A stretch of 64,000 nucleotides of DNA from Pseudomonas fildesensis (GCF_001050345.1 NZ_LFMW01000011.1:62001-126000); one strand, 5' to 3'; positions 32,300-41,552 are shown, numbered from the stretch's first letter. The notes: a model not told the origin generated them from the letters alone. Program-made: numbers and translations.

Positions 32300-34855
32300 C
32301 TACTTAGCCAGCAGGTTATTGAACGCATGGATGTCCAGCGGCCGACTGAGATAGAAGCCTTGGCCTTCGTCACAATCCACGGCTTTGAGCAGTGCCAAGT
32401 GTTCGGCTGACTCAATCCCTTCGGCCGTGACCGTCAGTGCCAATGCGCGCCCCAGGCCAACGATTGCCTGGATGATTGCCTGGTCATCCTCGCTTTCCTC
32501 CAGCCGGGTCAGGAAACTGCGGTCGATTTTCAAACCGTCGAACGGAAAGGCGCGCAAATAGCTCAGGGAGGAGTAACCGGTGCCGAAGTCATCCATGGCA
32601 ATGCGTATACCCAGATGTTTGAGTGCGCCCATCACCTCAAGCGCCCCGGCGGCATCTTCGAGCATCACGCTTTCGGTGATCTCCAGCTCCAGGCGGGTGG
32701 GGTTGATCCCCGAAATATTCAACGCCTGCCCAATGCGCTCCAGCAGGTTGCCGCGCTTAAACTCAGTGGGCGACAGATTCACCGACACGAAAAGATTGTC
32801 CGGCCATTGGGCGGCGCAAGAGCACGCAGTTTCAAGCACCCAGTCGCTCAGAGACAGGATCAGGCCGGACTCTTCGGCAATCGGAATGAAGGTGTCGGGT
32901 GCGATAAGACCGCGCACCGGATGTTGCCAGCGCACCAGTGCTTCGGCGCCCACCATCTGCCCATCGGCGATGCGATAGCGCGGTTGGAAGTGCAGGCGCA
33001 GTTCTGAATGCTTGATCGCATACCGCAGATCACTTTCGAGGGCGCGACGCTCGATGATCCGCGCATTCATTTCGCCCGAGTAAAACCGCCACGTATTACG
33101 ACCCCCCGCCTTGGCCTCGTACAAGGCGATATCGGCGTAGCGCAGCAGCTCGCTGGCTTCGCAGGCGTCATTGGGCGCCATGGCTATGCCGATGCTGGCG
33201 CTGACGAATACTTCCTGTTCGTCGATTCTGATGGTGCGCTCGATGGACTCGATCAAGCGCCTGCAGAGCGTTTCGACTTCGTCCTGGGCACCTGCGCCAG
33301 TGAGGATCAGCACAAATTCATCACCGCCTACGCGGGCAACCAAATCACCATGGCGCACGCAGTCGGCCAAACGGCTCGACACTTCATTGAGCACCCGATC
33401 ACCGGCGGCGTGCCCGAGCAAGTCATTGACGGGCTTGAACCTGTCCAGGTCCAGGCTGAGCATGACCAGCGGCTGATCCGAGGTGGCTGGCGCGTTGAGC
33501 TTACCGTCCAGAAACGCGCGCAGGCGCATGCGGTTGGGCAGCCCGGTGAGCGCGTCATGTTGGGATAGAAATTCGATGCGTCGGCGTGCCTCGACCTCTT
33601 CGGTCACGTCGGTGGCTGTGCCGCGAAATCCGCCGCAGGGCATTTCTCGCGCCGACAGCCGGGTGGCGCGCTCCTGCCCCTGGGCATCGACATAATGACA
33701 TTGCACGCTGACGTCCGGGCGCCGGCCCGAGGTGCCGAACCACTGTGATAACTGGCCGGCCTCTGCGTTCAGCAATTGGTTCATCGTCGCACCGATCCAG
33801 GCTTGCCGGGCGAGCCCCGTGACGTCTTCGAAGCGCTCCGACAGGTAGGTAAATCGCCAGTCTGCGTCCACCTCCCACACCCAGTCTGAACTGGCCTCCA
33901 CCACATCTCGGAAGCGTTCTTCACTGGTCGCCAATGCTTTCTGGCTATCTTGCAGCGAGGTATGGCTGGTATCCAGGGCGAGCGCGTCCGCCGTGGTTCG
34001 GCGCAAGATGAGCCAGGTCATCAGGCACACCAGCAACGCGGCCAGGCCGAGTAGCGGCAGGCCAACTCCGATCAACCGCAAGCCGGGCCGCGACGCCTCC
34101 CAGTGCAGGCTACCGGCGGCGCCGCTATCGTCCAGGGCAAACAGCCGGGTCTTGCCCATTTCAGCGGGTGATGCGATATGCAACTGATTGACGCCAAAAT
34201 CTTCGCCGATTTGGGCGAGCTTGGCACGGGTGAGAATATCCACGAAGAACAGTACAGACGCTGGCCTGTCGTCGGTTACAACGGTGGGGTCAGTACCGGG
34301 TGTTATCGCCGCTGCCGCCACCAATGCGGGGCTGCCGCGCACATTGATGAAGGCCGTCACGGGTGTTTCGGTGGTGCCCCCCGCCCGCGCCTGTTCGAGG
34401 ATGTCGGCGATGGGCTGATCAAGCCAATCGCTGAGTTCAATCGGTTCGAGTTTGCCCTTGATCACCGCGTAAACCGTGTGATTGAGGTCGTTGACGACAA
34501 ACAAGCCTTGAAAACCGAAATCCTGGAACAACGTGGGCCCAACGTTTTCGCGAACATAAGCCCAATCCGTGTCCACTTGAACATGCAGGTGCTTGTAGGC
34601 ATCGCCCCAGAAGGCGTAATCCTTGACGGTCAGGCGCAGGGATTTTTCCAGGGACTGCACGGCTTTACGGGTGTAGAACGCGCTTTCGATCTCTTCGGTT
34701 CGGTCCAGATCTTGGGCGAGATAAACCAGCGAGTAGGCGGCCGCCGCAAATACGCAGGCCAGTAAGGCCACACATTGGAACAGCGACGTACGTGCCAGTG
34801 AGAGGCTGGTTCGGTGGGAAAGCGTGCGGACAAAAGGGGAGCGACTGTTCGGCAT
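32300..34855 (-). CDS. cyclic-di-GMP enzyme: CHASE4-like sensor, PAS, GGDEF and EAL domains
   Basis: An inner-membrane signalling protein of 851 residues. TM1 is at about 25-45 (CVALLACVFAAAAYSLVYL) and TM2 at about 258-278 (LIGVGLPLLGLAALLVCLMTW). Between them is a periplasmic domain with DYAFWGDAYKHLH and VVNDLNHTVYAVIKG, as in CHASE4. A PAS domain follows (FRDVVEASSDWVWEVDADWR). The GGDEF domain has an intact VGGDEF. The EAL domain has GAEALVRW, NLSPTEF, ITESVML, DDFGTGYSS and TAEGIES, so both active sites look intact and the protein could make or degrade c-di-GMP. The stimulus is unknown. Confidence 0.93.
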   Translation of the reverse strand: MPNSRSPFVRTLSHRTSLSLARTSLFQCVALLACVFAAAAYSLVYLAQDLDRTEEIESAFYTRKAVQSLEKSLRLTVKDYAFWGDAYKHLHVQVDTDWAYVRENVGPTLFQDFGFQGLFVVNDLNHTVYAVIKGKLEPIELSDWLDQPIADILEQARAGGTTETPVTAFINVRGSPALVAAAAITPGTDPTVVTDDRPASVLFFVDILTRAKLAQIGEDFGVNQLHIASPAEMGKTRLFALDDSGAAGSLHWEASRPGLRLIGVGLPLLGLAALLVCLMTWLILRRTTADALALDTSHTSLQDSQKALATSEERFRDVVEASSDWVWEVDADWRFTYLSERFEDVTGLARQAWIGATMNQLLNAEAGQLSQWFGTSGRRPDVSVQCHYVDAQGQERATRLSAREMPCGGFRGTATDVTEEVEARRRIEFLSQHDALTGLPNRMRLRAFLDGKLNAPATSDQPLVMLSLDLDRFKPVNDLLGHAAGDRVLNEVSSRLADCVRHGDLVARVGGDEFVLILTGAGAQDEVETLCRRLIESIERTIRIDEQEVFVSASIGIAMAPNDACEASELLRYADIALYEAKAGGRNTWRFYSGEMNARIIERRALESDLRYAIKHSELRLHFQPRYRIADGQMVGAEALVRWQHPVRGLIAPDTFIPIAEESGLILSLSDWVLETACSCAAQWPDNLFVSVNLSPTEFKRGNLLERIGQALNISGINPTRLELEITESVMLEDAAGALEVMGALKHLGIRIAMDDFGTGYSSLSYLRAFPFDGLKIDRSFLTRLEESEDDQAIIQAIVGLGRALALTVTAEGIESAEHLALLKAVDCDEGQGFYLSRPLDIHAFNNLLAK

Positions 34856-34960
34856 TGTTTCCCGCAGTGAGTCACTGCAAGTCAGTAGTATCCCTTGCTA
34901 TCGGCGGCGTCGGCAAAAAACTGAGCGCGTCTGTCGGCAGGCATCGGTTCACCTGACCGC

Positions 34961-35467
34961 TCATTTGCCTTGCGTACTCAAGTTGGCGAAAAAAATACAA
35001 CCGATCAGCCGCGCAAACAGGCTCAGGGTTTCCGGCAGGTTGGGGTCGTCAAACAGCATCGCCCGTGAATCCAGCGCACACAGCGCGCCGAACAGGCGGC
35101 CATCCGGCAGAAAGATCGGGGCCCCGGCATAGCTCTCAATGGCGTATTGCTTGACTACCGGGCGCGCGGCGAAGCGGCCGTTTTGACTGATTTGCGGGAT
35201 GAACAGGGTCTGGGGGTTGATGCAGAACTCGCTGCACAGGGTGGTTTCAAGGTCGAGTACATCGTTGACATGAATCCCCATTTCCATCGGGTCGTAAGCC
35301 GAGCAGACGATCCACTCCAGGTCAGTGAATTTGGCGATACCGGCGAAGCGCATGCCGGTCAGGCGGGTGACGAGTTGCAGGATGCTGGTGGTGGCTTCGA
35401 TTTCGGCGATGGCGGCGCGCTCATCGGCGCTGAGTAACGATTGGGCTGCGGTGACGCTGGGAAGCAT
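34961..35467 (-). CDS. GAF domain-containing protein
   Basis: A cytoplasmic protein of 168 residues that is essentially one GAF domain: AAIAEIEATTSILQLVTRLT, MRFAGIAKFTDLEWIVCSAY, then LETTLCSEFC, YAGAPIFLPDGRLFGALCAL and a final amphipathic helix. No output domain is fused. Stand-alone GAF proteins bind small ligands or chromophores and act on partner proteins; the nearest signalling gene is the GGDEF-EAL gene downstream on the same strand (105 bp away). The ATG at 35465-35467 is preferred because GGAGTG lies upstream. Confidence 0.85.
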   Translation of the reverse strand: MLPSVTAAQSLLSADERAAIAEIEATTSILQLVTRLTGMRFAGIAKFTDLEWIVCSAYDPMEMGIHVNDVLDLETTLCSEFCINPQTLFIPQISQNGRFAARPVVKQYAIESYAGAPIFLPDGRLFGALCALDSRAMLFDDPNLPETLSLFARLIGCIFFANLSTQGK

Positions 35468-35519
35468 GTGTGAACACTCCAATGGCGTGGTGGTTTTGGC
35501 CACCACGCACAGTCAGGTC

Positions 35520-37022
35520 TTAGTTGATGCGCGGATGCTGCTGCACCAGATTCTGGCGCTTGGCTTCCAGCGCGGCAATTTCGGCGTCGAGGTCTTCGAT
35601 CTTCTGCTCGATATTGTCGTGATGCTCTTGCAGTATTTCCTTGGCTTCTGCCATGTCGGAGGCCGCCGGCGCTGCGCCGCGCAACGGTTTGTTGGCGGTT
35701 TCCTTCATGGTCAGGCCGGTGACCAGGCCGACTACCGCAAACACCATCAAGTAGTACGCGGGCATGTACAGGTCGTTGGTAGTTTCTACCAGCCAGGCCA
35801 CGGCCGTTGGGGTGATACCGGCGACCAGTACCGAGACGTTGAACGCACTGGCCAGGGCGCTGTAGCGCAGGTGAGTGGGGAACATCGCCGGCAGCGTCGA
35901 AGCCATCACGCCGATAAAGAAGTTAAGAATGACGGCCAGGATCAGCAAGCCCGCGAAGATCAGGCCGATCTTGCCGCTGGTGATCAGCATGAACGCCGGG
36001 ATGGACAGAAACAGCAGGCCGATGCTGCCGGCGATGATGAACGGCTTGCGACCGATCTTGTCGCTGATAAAACCAATGAACGGTTGCACAAACAGCATGC
36101 CGACCATGATCGCGATGATGATCAGCACGCCGCTGTTTTCTTTGTAGTGCAGGTTATGCGACAGGTAGCTCGGCATGTACGTGAGCAGCATGTAGTACGT
36201 CACGTTGGTGGCGGCGACGATACCGATGCAGGTCAGCAGGCTGCGCCAGTGCTGGGTGGCGACTTCCTTGAATGACACTTTGGGGCCGTGGGTCAGGCCC
36301 TGGCGGTCGCCTTGTTCAAGCTTGTCCATGTGCTGCTGGAAGGCTGGCGTTTCTTCCAGCGCGTGGCGCAGGTACAGGCCGATGATGCCCAGGGGCAGGG
36401 CGAGGAAGAACGGCAGGCGCCAGCCCCATGACTCGAACTCCGCTTCGCCGAGCACACTGGAAATCAGCACCACCACACCGGCGCCGAGCACGAAGCCTGC
36501 GATGGAACCGAAGTCCAGCCAGCTGCCAAGGAACCCGCGTTTGCGGTCCGGTGCGTATTCGGCGACGAAGATCGAGGCGCCGGTGTATTCACCGCCCACC
36601 GAGAAGCCTTGGGCCATTTTGCACAGTAACAGCAGGATCGGTGCCCAGATGCCAATCGAGGCGTAGCCGGGAATCAGGCCGATGGCGAAAGTGCTCAGGG
36701 ACATGATCACGATGGTGGCGGCGAGGACTTTCTGCCGCCCGTATTTGTCACCCAATGCGCCGAAAAACAGGCCGCCCAGGGGACGAATCAGGAAGGGTAC
36801 GGAGAAGGTGCCCAAGGCGGCGATCATCTGGACACTGGGCGAGGCGTCGGGGAAGAACACCTTGCCGAGCACATAGGCGACGAAACCGTAGACGCCAAAG
36901 TCAAACCACTCCATGGCGTTGCCCAGTGCGGCGGCGGTGATCGCCTTGCGCACCTTGGCATCGTCGACGATGGTGATGTCTTTCAATCCGATGGGTTTGA
37001 CGCTTTTCTTACGTAATTTCAT
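35520..37022 (-). CDS. proP: osmoprotectant:proton symporter ProP
   Basis: An MFS (MHS family) transporter of 500 residues that imports proline, glycine betaine and ectoine under osmotic stress. It matches E. coli ProP throughout: LGNAMEWFDFGVYGFVAY, PLGGLFFGALGDKYGRQK, QGFSVGGEYTGASIFVAEYA, PDRKRGFLGSWLDFGSIAG, YLRHALEETPAFQQHMDKLE and MASTLPAMFPTHLRYS. The long C-terminal tail (AKEILQEHHDNIEQKIEDLD, IAALEAKRQNLV) is the antiparallel coiled coil linked to osmosensing. The ATG at 37020-37022 gives MKLRKKSVKPI, as in homologues. Confidence 0.95.
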   Translation of the reverse strand: MKLRKKSVKPIGLKDITIVDDAKVRKAITAAALGNAMEWFDFGVYGFVAYVLGKVFFPDASPSVQMIAALGTFSVPFLIRPLGGLFFGALGDKYGRQKVLAATIVIMSLSTFAIGLIPGYASIGIWAPILLLLCKMAQGFSVGGEYTGASIFVAEYAPDRKRGFLGSWLDFGSIAGFVLGAGVVVLISSVLGEAEFESWGWRLPFFLALPLGIIGLYLRHALEETPAFQQHMDKLEQGDRQGLTHGPKVSFKEVATQHWRSLLTCIGIVAATNVTYYMLLTYMPSYLSHNLHYKENSGVLIIIAIMVGMLFVQPFIGFISDKIGRKPFIIAGSIGLLFLSIPAFMLITSGKIGLIFAGLLILAVILNFFIGVMASTLPAMFPTHLRYSALASAFNVSVLVAGITPTAVAWLVETTNDLYMPAYYLMVFAVVGLVTGLTMKETANKPLRGAAPAASDMAEAKEILQEHHDNIEQKIEDLDAEIAALEAKRQNLVQQHPRIN

Positions 37023-37177
37023 GCGGGCCACTCTAAAGCTGAACAGGGGAGGTGCCATCGCCGCGATGGCACCGCTCTGTCAGTTCAGATACAAGCGGAC
37101 ATGAAATAATTCACCGCTATTTGCGTTTTTTTGCAGATTGACTGAACTTTGCCAATCCAGCCGGGGAGCCATTCCGA

Positions 37178-37708
37178 ATGCCTGTCACCGCCGCACGCCT
37201 GACCTACCGAAAGCCACATCCCGGCGACGTGCAGCGATTGTTCGCGATCTTCGGCGACCCGCAGACCAACCTGTTCAATCCTGCCGGCCCGATGACGAGC
37301 CTGGCCGAGGCCCAGCGCCTGCTCAATCGTTGGCTCGAACAGTGGGCCACCCAGGGCTATGGCTGGTGGGCGATAGCCCGGCGGGAGGCGCCACAACACA
37401 TCATTGGCTTTGGCGGCATCGCGCCACTTAATTACCTGACCGAACGCCGCGTCAACCTCGGCTATCGCTTTGCCGTCGAAGCCTGGGGGCAGGGCTATGC
37501 CACCGAGGTGGGCCGCGATGCGCTGGTGCTGGCGTTCGACACGCTCGGTTTACCGCAAGTCTTCGGGTTGGTGCGGCCAGATCACGCAGCGTCGATACGC
37601 GTGCTGGAAAAGATCGGCATGCAGCGCTTTGGCCTGCTCGATGATGTGCCCGGCAAGGCGCCAAGTCTGGTGATGCGGGTTTGTCATCCTACAACTGCCC
37701 GCTCCTGA
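37178..37708 (+). CDS. GNAT-family N-acetyltransferase (RimJ/RimL-like)
   Basis: An acetyltransferase of 176 residues. The fold is read from LTYRKPHPGDVQRLFAIFGD, GYGWWAIARRE, IGFGGIAPLNY, NLGYRFAVEAWGQGYATEV (motif A, acetyl-CoA pyrophosphate loop GQGYA) and ASIRVLEKIGMQRFG (motif B). This arrangement is typical of the RimJ/RimL group, which acetylate protein N-termini or small amines. The acceptor is not predictable. It stands alone between proP and an MFS gene. Confidence 0.9.
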   Translation: MPVTAARLTYRKPHPGDVQRLFAIFGDPQTNLFNPAGPMTSLAEAQRLLNRWLEQWATQGYGWWAIARREAPQHIIGFGGIAPLNYLTERRVNLGYRFAVEAWGQGYATEVGRDALVLAFDTLGLPQVFGLVRPDHAASIRVLEKIGMQRFGLLDDVPGKAPSLVMRVCHPTTARS

Positions 37709-37801
37709 CACTTTTTGTAATCACCTAACACCTAGACATACGGCAATCTTTCGGATTGACACCGCGTAAGCAGCCCGATATAAAAGCCACAGTTGTACGA
37801 C

Positions 37802-37823
37802 GACATATGACGTTACATATGTC
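37802..37823. promoter_or_regulatory. operator-like inverted repeat upstream of the hexuronate-type MFS gene
   Basis: GACATATG at 37802-37809 and CATATGTC at 37816-37823 form a perfect 8-bp dyad with a 6-bp spacer. It ends 28 bp before the chosen start codon, well placed for repression by a dimeric regulator (GntR- or IclR-like). No such regulator gene is adjacent. Confidence 0.62.
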
Positions 37824-37851
37824 CTACCTAACAAAAATAAAAAGTGATGCC

Positions 37852-39255
37852 ATGAACTTGAACGAGCCCATCAGCGCCCACCGCGTGGGTCAGGCGGTAG
37901 GCAACTATCGCTGGACCATCTGCGCGATGTTGTTTTTCGCAACCACCGTCAATTACCTCGACCGCCAGGTGCTCAGCCTCCTGGCGCCGCAGTTGTCGAC
38001 GCAGTTTGGCTGGAGCAACACCGATTACGCCAACATCGCGGCGGTGTTCCAGTTTGTCTACGCGATTTCCATGCTGTTCGCCGGCCGGCTGGTCGACAAG
38101 ATCGGCACCAAGACGGCCTACGTCGTGGCGATTGGCATTTGGTCCACCGGCGCCATCATGCATGCGTTCTCGGTGCCGATGGGTGAGGGCATCGCCGCCT
38201 TCAGCAGTGCAATTGGCCTGGCGGTGATCCCGGTGTCGATTGCCGGTTTCATGCTGTCGCGCGCCGTGCTGGCAATTGGCGAGGCGGGTAACTTTCCGAT
38301 CGCGATCAAGGCCACTGCCGAATATTTCCCGAAGAAAGAACGCTCCCTGGCCACCGGTATTTTCAACTCCGGCGCCAACGTCGGCGCGATCCTGGCGCCG
38401 ATCTGCGTGCCGCTGATTGCGGGCATGTGGGGCTGGGAAGCGGCCTTTATGGTCATCGGCATGCTCGGCTTTGTCTGGGTGGCTGTATGGGCGGCGGTGT
38501 ATGAAAAGCCCGAGCAGCAGAAACGCCTGTCGGCCGAGGAACTGGCCTATATCCGCAGCGACCAGACCGTGCATCCATTCACACCGCCGGTTGCAGGCGC
38601 GGTGGAGAAGAAAGTCTCGTGGTTCAAGCTGCTCACTTATCGCCAGACCTGGGCCTTCGCCTTCGGCAAGTTTATGACCGACGGCGTGTGGTGGTTCTTT
38701 CTGTTCTGGCTGCCCACCTACCTGTCGGCGCAATACGGCATGAAAGGCCCCGATATCGTGATACCACTGGCTGTGCTGTACAGCATGACCATGGTCGGCA
38801 GCATTGGCGGCGGCTGGTTCCCCAGCTACTTCATGGCACGCGGCGACGCGCCGTATGACGGCCGCATGAAAGCCATGCTGGTGATCGCGCTGTTCCCGCT
38901 GGTGGTACTGCTGGCGCAGCCGCTTGGCTACATCAGCTTCTGGGTGCCGGTACTGTTGATCGGCGTGGGCGCCTCGGCGCACCAGGCGTGGTCGTGCAAT
39001 ATCTTCACCACTGTGTCCGACATGTTCCCGCAGAAAACCGTGGCCTCGGTGGTCGGCATTGGCGGCATGGCCGGCGGCTTGGGTGGCGTGGTCATGACCA
39101 AGATCGGCGGTTGGGTGTTCGACTACTACAAGTCCGTCAACGATATCCATACCGGCTACATGATCATGTTTGCCATCTGCGCGCTGGCTTACCTGGTGGC
39201 CTGGAGCGTGATGAAGACGCTGGTGCCACGCCACAAGGAAATCACCGACCTGTAA
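37852..39255 (+). CDS. MFS transporter, anion:cation symporter family (hexuronate-type, ExuT-like)
   Basis: A 12-helix inner-membrane symporter of 467 residues. The signature TTVNYLDRQVLSLLAPQLS is the ACS-family start. Other marks are GRLVDKIGTKTAYVV, LAIGEAGNFPIAIKATAEYF, PKKERSLATGIFNSGANVGA and VWWFFLFWLPTYLSAQYGMK. ExuT-like members import galacturonate/glucuronate or similar sugar acids; the exact substrate is not proven. The ATG at 37852 is chosen as the last Met before the conserved N-terminus; 37807 and 37822 are alternatives overlapping the dyad. It converges with the next gene (14 bp overlap). Confidence 0.88.
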   Translation: MNLNEPISAHRVGQAVGNYRWTICAMLFFATTVNYLDRQVLSLLAPQLSTQFGWSNTDYANIAAVFQFVYAISMLFAGRLVDKIGTKTAYVVAIGIWSTGAIMHAFSVPMGEGIAAFSSAIGLAVIPVSIAGFMLSRAVLAIGEAGNFPIAIKATAEYFPKKERSLATGIFNSGANVGAILAPICVPLIAGMWGWEAAFMVIGMLGFVWVAVWAAVYEKPEQQKRLSAEELAYIRSDQTVHPFTPPVAGAVEKKVSWFKLLTYRQTWAFAFGKFMTDGVWWFFLFWLPTYLSAQYGMKGPDIVIPLAVLYSMTMVGSIGGGWFPSYFMARGDAPYDGRMKAMLVIALFPLVVLLAQPLGYISFWVPVLLIGVGASAHQAWSCNIFTTVSDMFPQKTVASVVGIGGMAGGLGGVVMTKIGGWVFDYYKSVNDIHTGYMIMFAICALAYLVAWSVMKTLVPRHKEITDL

Positions 39256-40237
39256 AGGGGCCGGGGCTCGAGTTCTCCCGTAAGGAGTGGCACGTTGTGG
39301 CGGGCTGTCTGCCCGTGAGGATGATACGAACCGCCATGACCACCCCGATCAGCACTGCGGCCAGGCCGGCCGCTTCCATGGTGGTGGGCCAGCGACCGTG
39401 AAACCACAGGCCGAGCAGGGTGGCAAACAGTGATTCAAGGGCGATCAACTGGCCGCTCAGCACCATGGGCAAGCGCCGGGTCGCGGCGTTCCAGGCCCAG
39501 GCGCCGATCACGGTAGACATCGATGCGATGGCCAGGGACCAGGCATACAGCGGCCCCGCCTGGGCCAGGCCAAAACCGAGGGTGGGTAGCTTGAGCAGGC
39601 CGAAGGCTTGCACCACCGGCACCAGGCACAGTGTGGCAATACCGGTGCCCACCAGCATCAGTGCGGTCCAGGCACCGGTTGCTGTGGCGGGAAGGTCCCG
39701 CATGTACTTCTGGTTGATCACGCTGAACCCCACCCACAACACGACCGCGCTGACCGAGAAGAACAACCCCGCCAGCCACGTGCCGTTACCCGATGCAGCC
39801 TGATTGAGGCTGCCGAGGTTGGACAGCCACAACCCGACCGTCAAGAAGCCCAGCGGGACAGCCAGTCGGCGCCAAGGCACGGTCTTGTTCCTGGCGTTGC
39901 CGAGCAGGGCCAGCAGCACCGGCACCATGCCCACAAAGGCGGGCGTCAGCACCGGCCCACCGAAGACGACGCCCGCGGCAATGCACACGCCGTAGCCCAG
40001 GCAGCCCGTGGTGCCGAGGCCGGCAGCGACCAACCACTGGCCGGGCCTTAGGAACCGCAATTGGGCCCGGCACAGGATCATCCCCGCCACGCCCAACGCG
40101 CCGGCGATCAGAAACCGTACGGTCATCACGTCATAAAGGCTGTAGTCGCCGGTGATGTAAGGCGTGATGAAGTTCAGCGCCCAGCCCAGGGTTGCGACAA
40201 CGGCAAGACTCACGCCAATGAAAAGGGAGGTATTCAT
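39242..40237 (-). CDS. EamA/DMT-family transporter
   Basis: A 10-helix transporter of 331 residues with two EamA repeats (SLAVVATLGWALNFITPYIT at the start; LFFSVSAVVLWVGFSVINQK in the second half; RLPMVLSGQLIALESLFATL near the end). A short hydrophilic tail follows the last helix. The substrate is unknown; metabolite export is likely. It is divergent from a LysR regulator across 92 bp, which suggests control by that regulator. The ATG at 40235-40237 has AAAGGGAGG just upstream. Confidence 0.86.
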   Translation of the reverse strand: MNTSLFIGVSLAVVATLGWALNFITPYITGDYSLYDVMTVRFLIAGALGVAGMILCRAQLRFLRPGQWLVAAGLGTTGCLGYGVCIAAGVVFGGPVLTPAFVGMVPVLLALLGNARNKTVPWRRLAVPLGFLTVGLWLSNLGSLNQAASGNGTWLAGLFFSVSAVVLWVGFSVINQKYMRDLPATATGAWTALMLVGTGIATLCLVPVVQAFGLLKLPTLGFGLAQAGPLYAWSLAIASMSTVIGAWAWNAATRRLPMVLSGQLIALESLFATLLGLWFHGRWPTTMEAAGLAAVLIGVVMAVRIILTGRQPATTCHSLRENSSPGPFTGR

Positions 40238-40329
40238 CAAGTATGTCCATGAAGTAATGCATTCATGGTGCACAGCCAGAGCGGTGTGCTACAAACGAGT
40301 TCTCGGCCCTGGATGCATAACCTCAGATT

Positions 40330-41238
40330 ATGAATGCGCTCGGCAAAACCTTACCGCCCCTCGCCAGCTTGCTGCCCTTCGAAGCCGCCGCGCGCCTGGA
40401 GAGTTTCTCCAGGGCTGCCGAGGAACTGCACATTACCCAGGCGGCTATCAGCCGGCAGATTCGCGGGCTGGAAGAGAACCTCGGGGTGAAGCTGTTTTGT
40501 CGGCGTAATCGGGCGGTATTCCTGACCCAGAAAGGGCGCGAATTCGGGCGCGTGGTGGCTGCCGCGCTGCGAGGCATCAGTGATGGCGCTGCGAATCTGC
40601 GGGCGTCACCTCACTGCAACCGTGTGGTGCTGCTGTGCCAGTTGTGCGAAGCGTTTTATTGGCTGATGCCGCGCCTGTCGACGTTTCACCAGCAATACCC
40701 GCATATCGAAATACAGGTAGTCACCTCCACCCGGCCGCTGACGGAATTCAATGATCACTTCGACGTGGCGCTGCAAAGTACGCGGCGTGCGAGTGGCTCG
40801 CATCCCCTGATGTTCACCGCCTCCGATGAGGTGTTTCCGGTGTGCAGTCCTGCCTACCTGACAGCCGCCCAACCGCTGCCGCTGACCGAGTTGCAGCCCT
40901 ATACGTTTTTGCATCACAGCTCCGAGCCTGCCCACTTGATGGAGTGGGATGGCTGGTTGCAGGTGTTCGGTGAGGTGTTGGCCAGTGATGCGCGCAGTGC
41001 CACGTTCGATAGCTACCCGCTGATGCTGCAGGCGGCTGTGGAGGGGCACGGTATTGCGATGGGGTGGCGGCGTACTGCGAGCCGCTTGATTGAAAGCGGC
41101 GCGCTGGTGAGGCCATGTGCGCAGAGTGTGCATTTGCCGCAGGCTATCTCGGTCTACCGGCAACAAGGTGTGGGGAACCGGGCCGAGATCACGGCGCTGT
41201 TGGCGTGGCTGGAAGCGCAATTGCAGAGTGAGGGCTGA
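40330..41238 (+). CDS. LysR-family transcriptional regulator (GcvA-like group)
   Basis: A regulator of 302 residues. The helix-turn-helix is FEAAARLESFSRAAEELHIT, QAAISRQIRGLEENLGVKLF. The effector domain begins near residue 95 and contains LPRLSTFHQQYPHIEIQVVT-type and GHGIAMGWRR segments of the GcvA group. It is divergent from the EamA transporter, its probable target. The ATG at 40330 starts MNALGKTLPP. Confidence 0.92.
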   Translation: MNALGKTLPPLASLLPFEAAARLESFSRAAEELHITQAAISRQIRGLEENLGVKLFCRRNRAVFLTQKGREFGRVVAAALRGISDGAANLRASPHCNRVVLLCQLCEAFYWLMPRLSTFHQQYPHIEIQVVTSTRPLTEFNDHFDVALQSTRRASGSHPLMFTASDEVFPVCSPAYLTAAQPLPLTELQPYTFLHHSSEPAHLMEWDGWLQVFGEVLASDARSATFDSYPLMLQAAVEGHGIAMGWRRTASRLIESGALVRPCAQSVHLPQAISVYRQQGVGNRAEITALLAWLEAQLQSEG

Positions 41239-41247
41239 CTGCACAAC

Positions 41248-41397
41248 CTACTGCAAATTCACAAACAACCCCCCATCCACCAGCAACGAAGCCCCCGTCA
41301 CATACCGCGCCATGTCCGAAGCCAGAAACACAATGGGCCCCGCCACATCATCCGGCTCACCCAATCGGCCCAGCGGTGTACGCGAGGTCATGCCGCT
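41248..41397 (-). pseudogene. short-chain dehydrogenase/reductase remnant (C-terminal 50 residues)
   Basis: The minus strand encodes GMTSRTPLGRLGEPDDVAGP, then IVFLASDMARYVTGASLLVDGG and a stop: the standard end of a classical SDR (PLGRxGxPxDVA...FLaSd..yvTG..l.VDGG). The NAD-binding and catalytic parts are absent. Immediately upstream (from about 41398) the sequence becomes a Pseudomonas repeat, so the gene has been truncated there. Confidence 0.85.
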
Positions 41398-41475
41398 GTG
41401 AAGCTCTGCTTCACGCTTGGGGACGCAGAGCGTCCGTGGTTGCATTCCCACGCGGAGCGTGGGAACGATCAGGCG
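41398..41475. repeat. Pseudomonas intergenic repeat with the TCCCACGC-GCGTGGGA palindrome
   Basis: The segment contains GAAGCTCTGCTTC, ACGCAGAGCGT and TCCCACGCGGAGCGTGGGA, three adjacent palindromes typical of a dispersed repeat I recall as frequent in fluorescent Pseudomonas. It abuts the truncated SDR reading frame. Confidence 0.7.
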
Positions 41476-41537
41476 CGCGTCGGAAAGATCAGGGTTAGGT
41501 GTAGGAAAAAGATCATGGTGTCCTGGCACGATATTAA

Positions 41538-41552
41538 TTAGAATTAATCTCA
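41538..41552. promoter_or_regulatory. Fur box upstream of the FecI-type sigma gene
   Basis: TTAGAAT-T-AATCTCA matches the 7-1-7 Fur pattern TGAGAAT-N-ATTCTCA at 12 of 14 positions. It lies 34 bp before the sigma factor start, as in iron-repressed ECF sigma genes. Confidence 0.75.
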
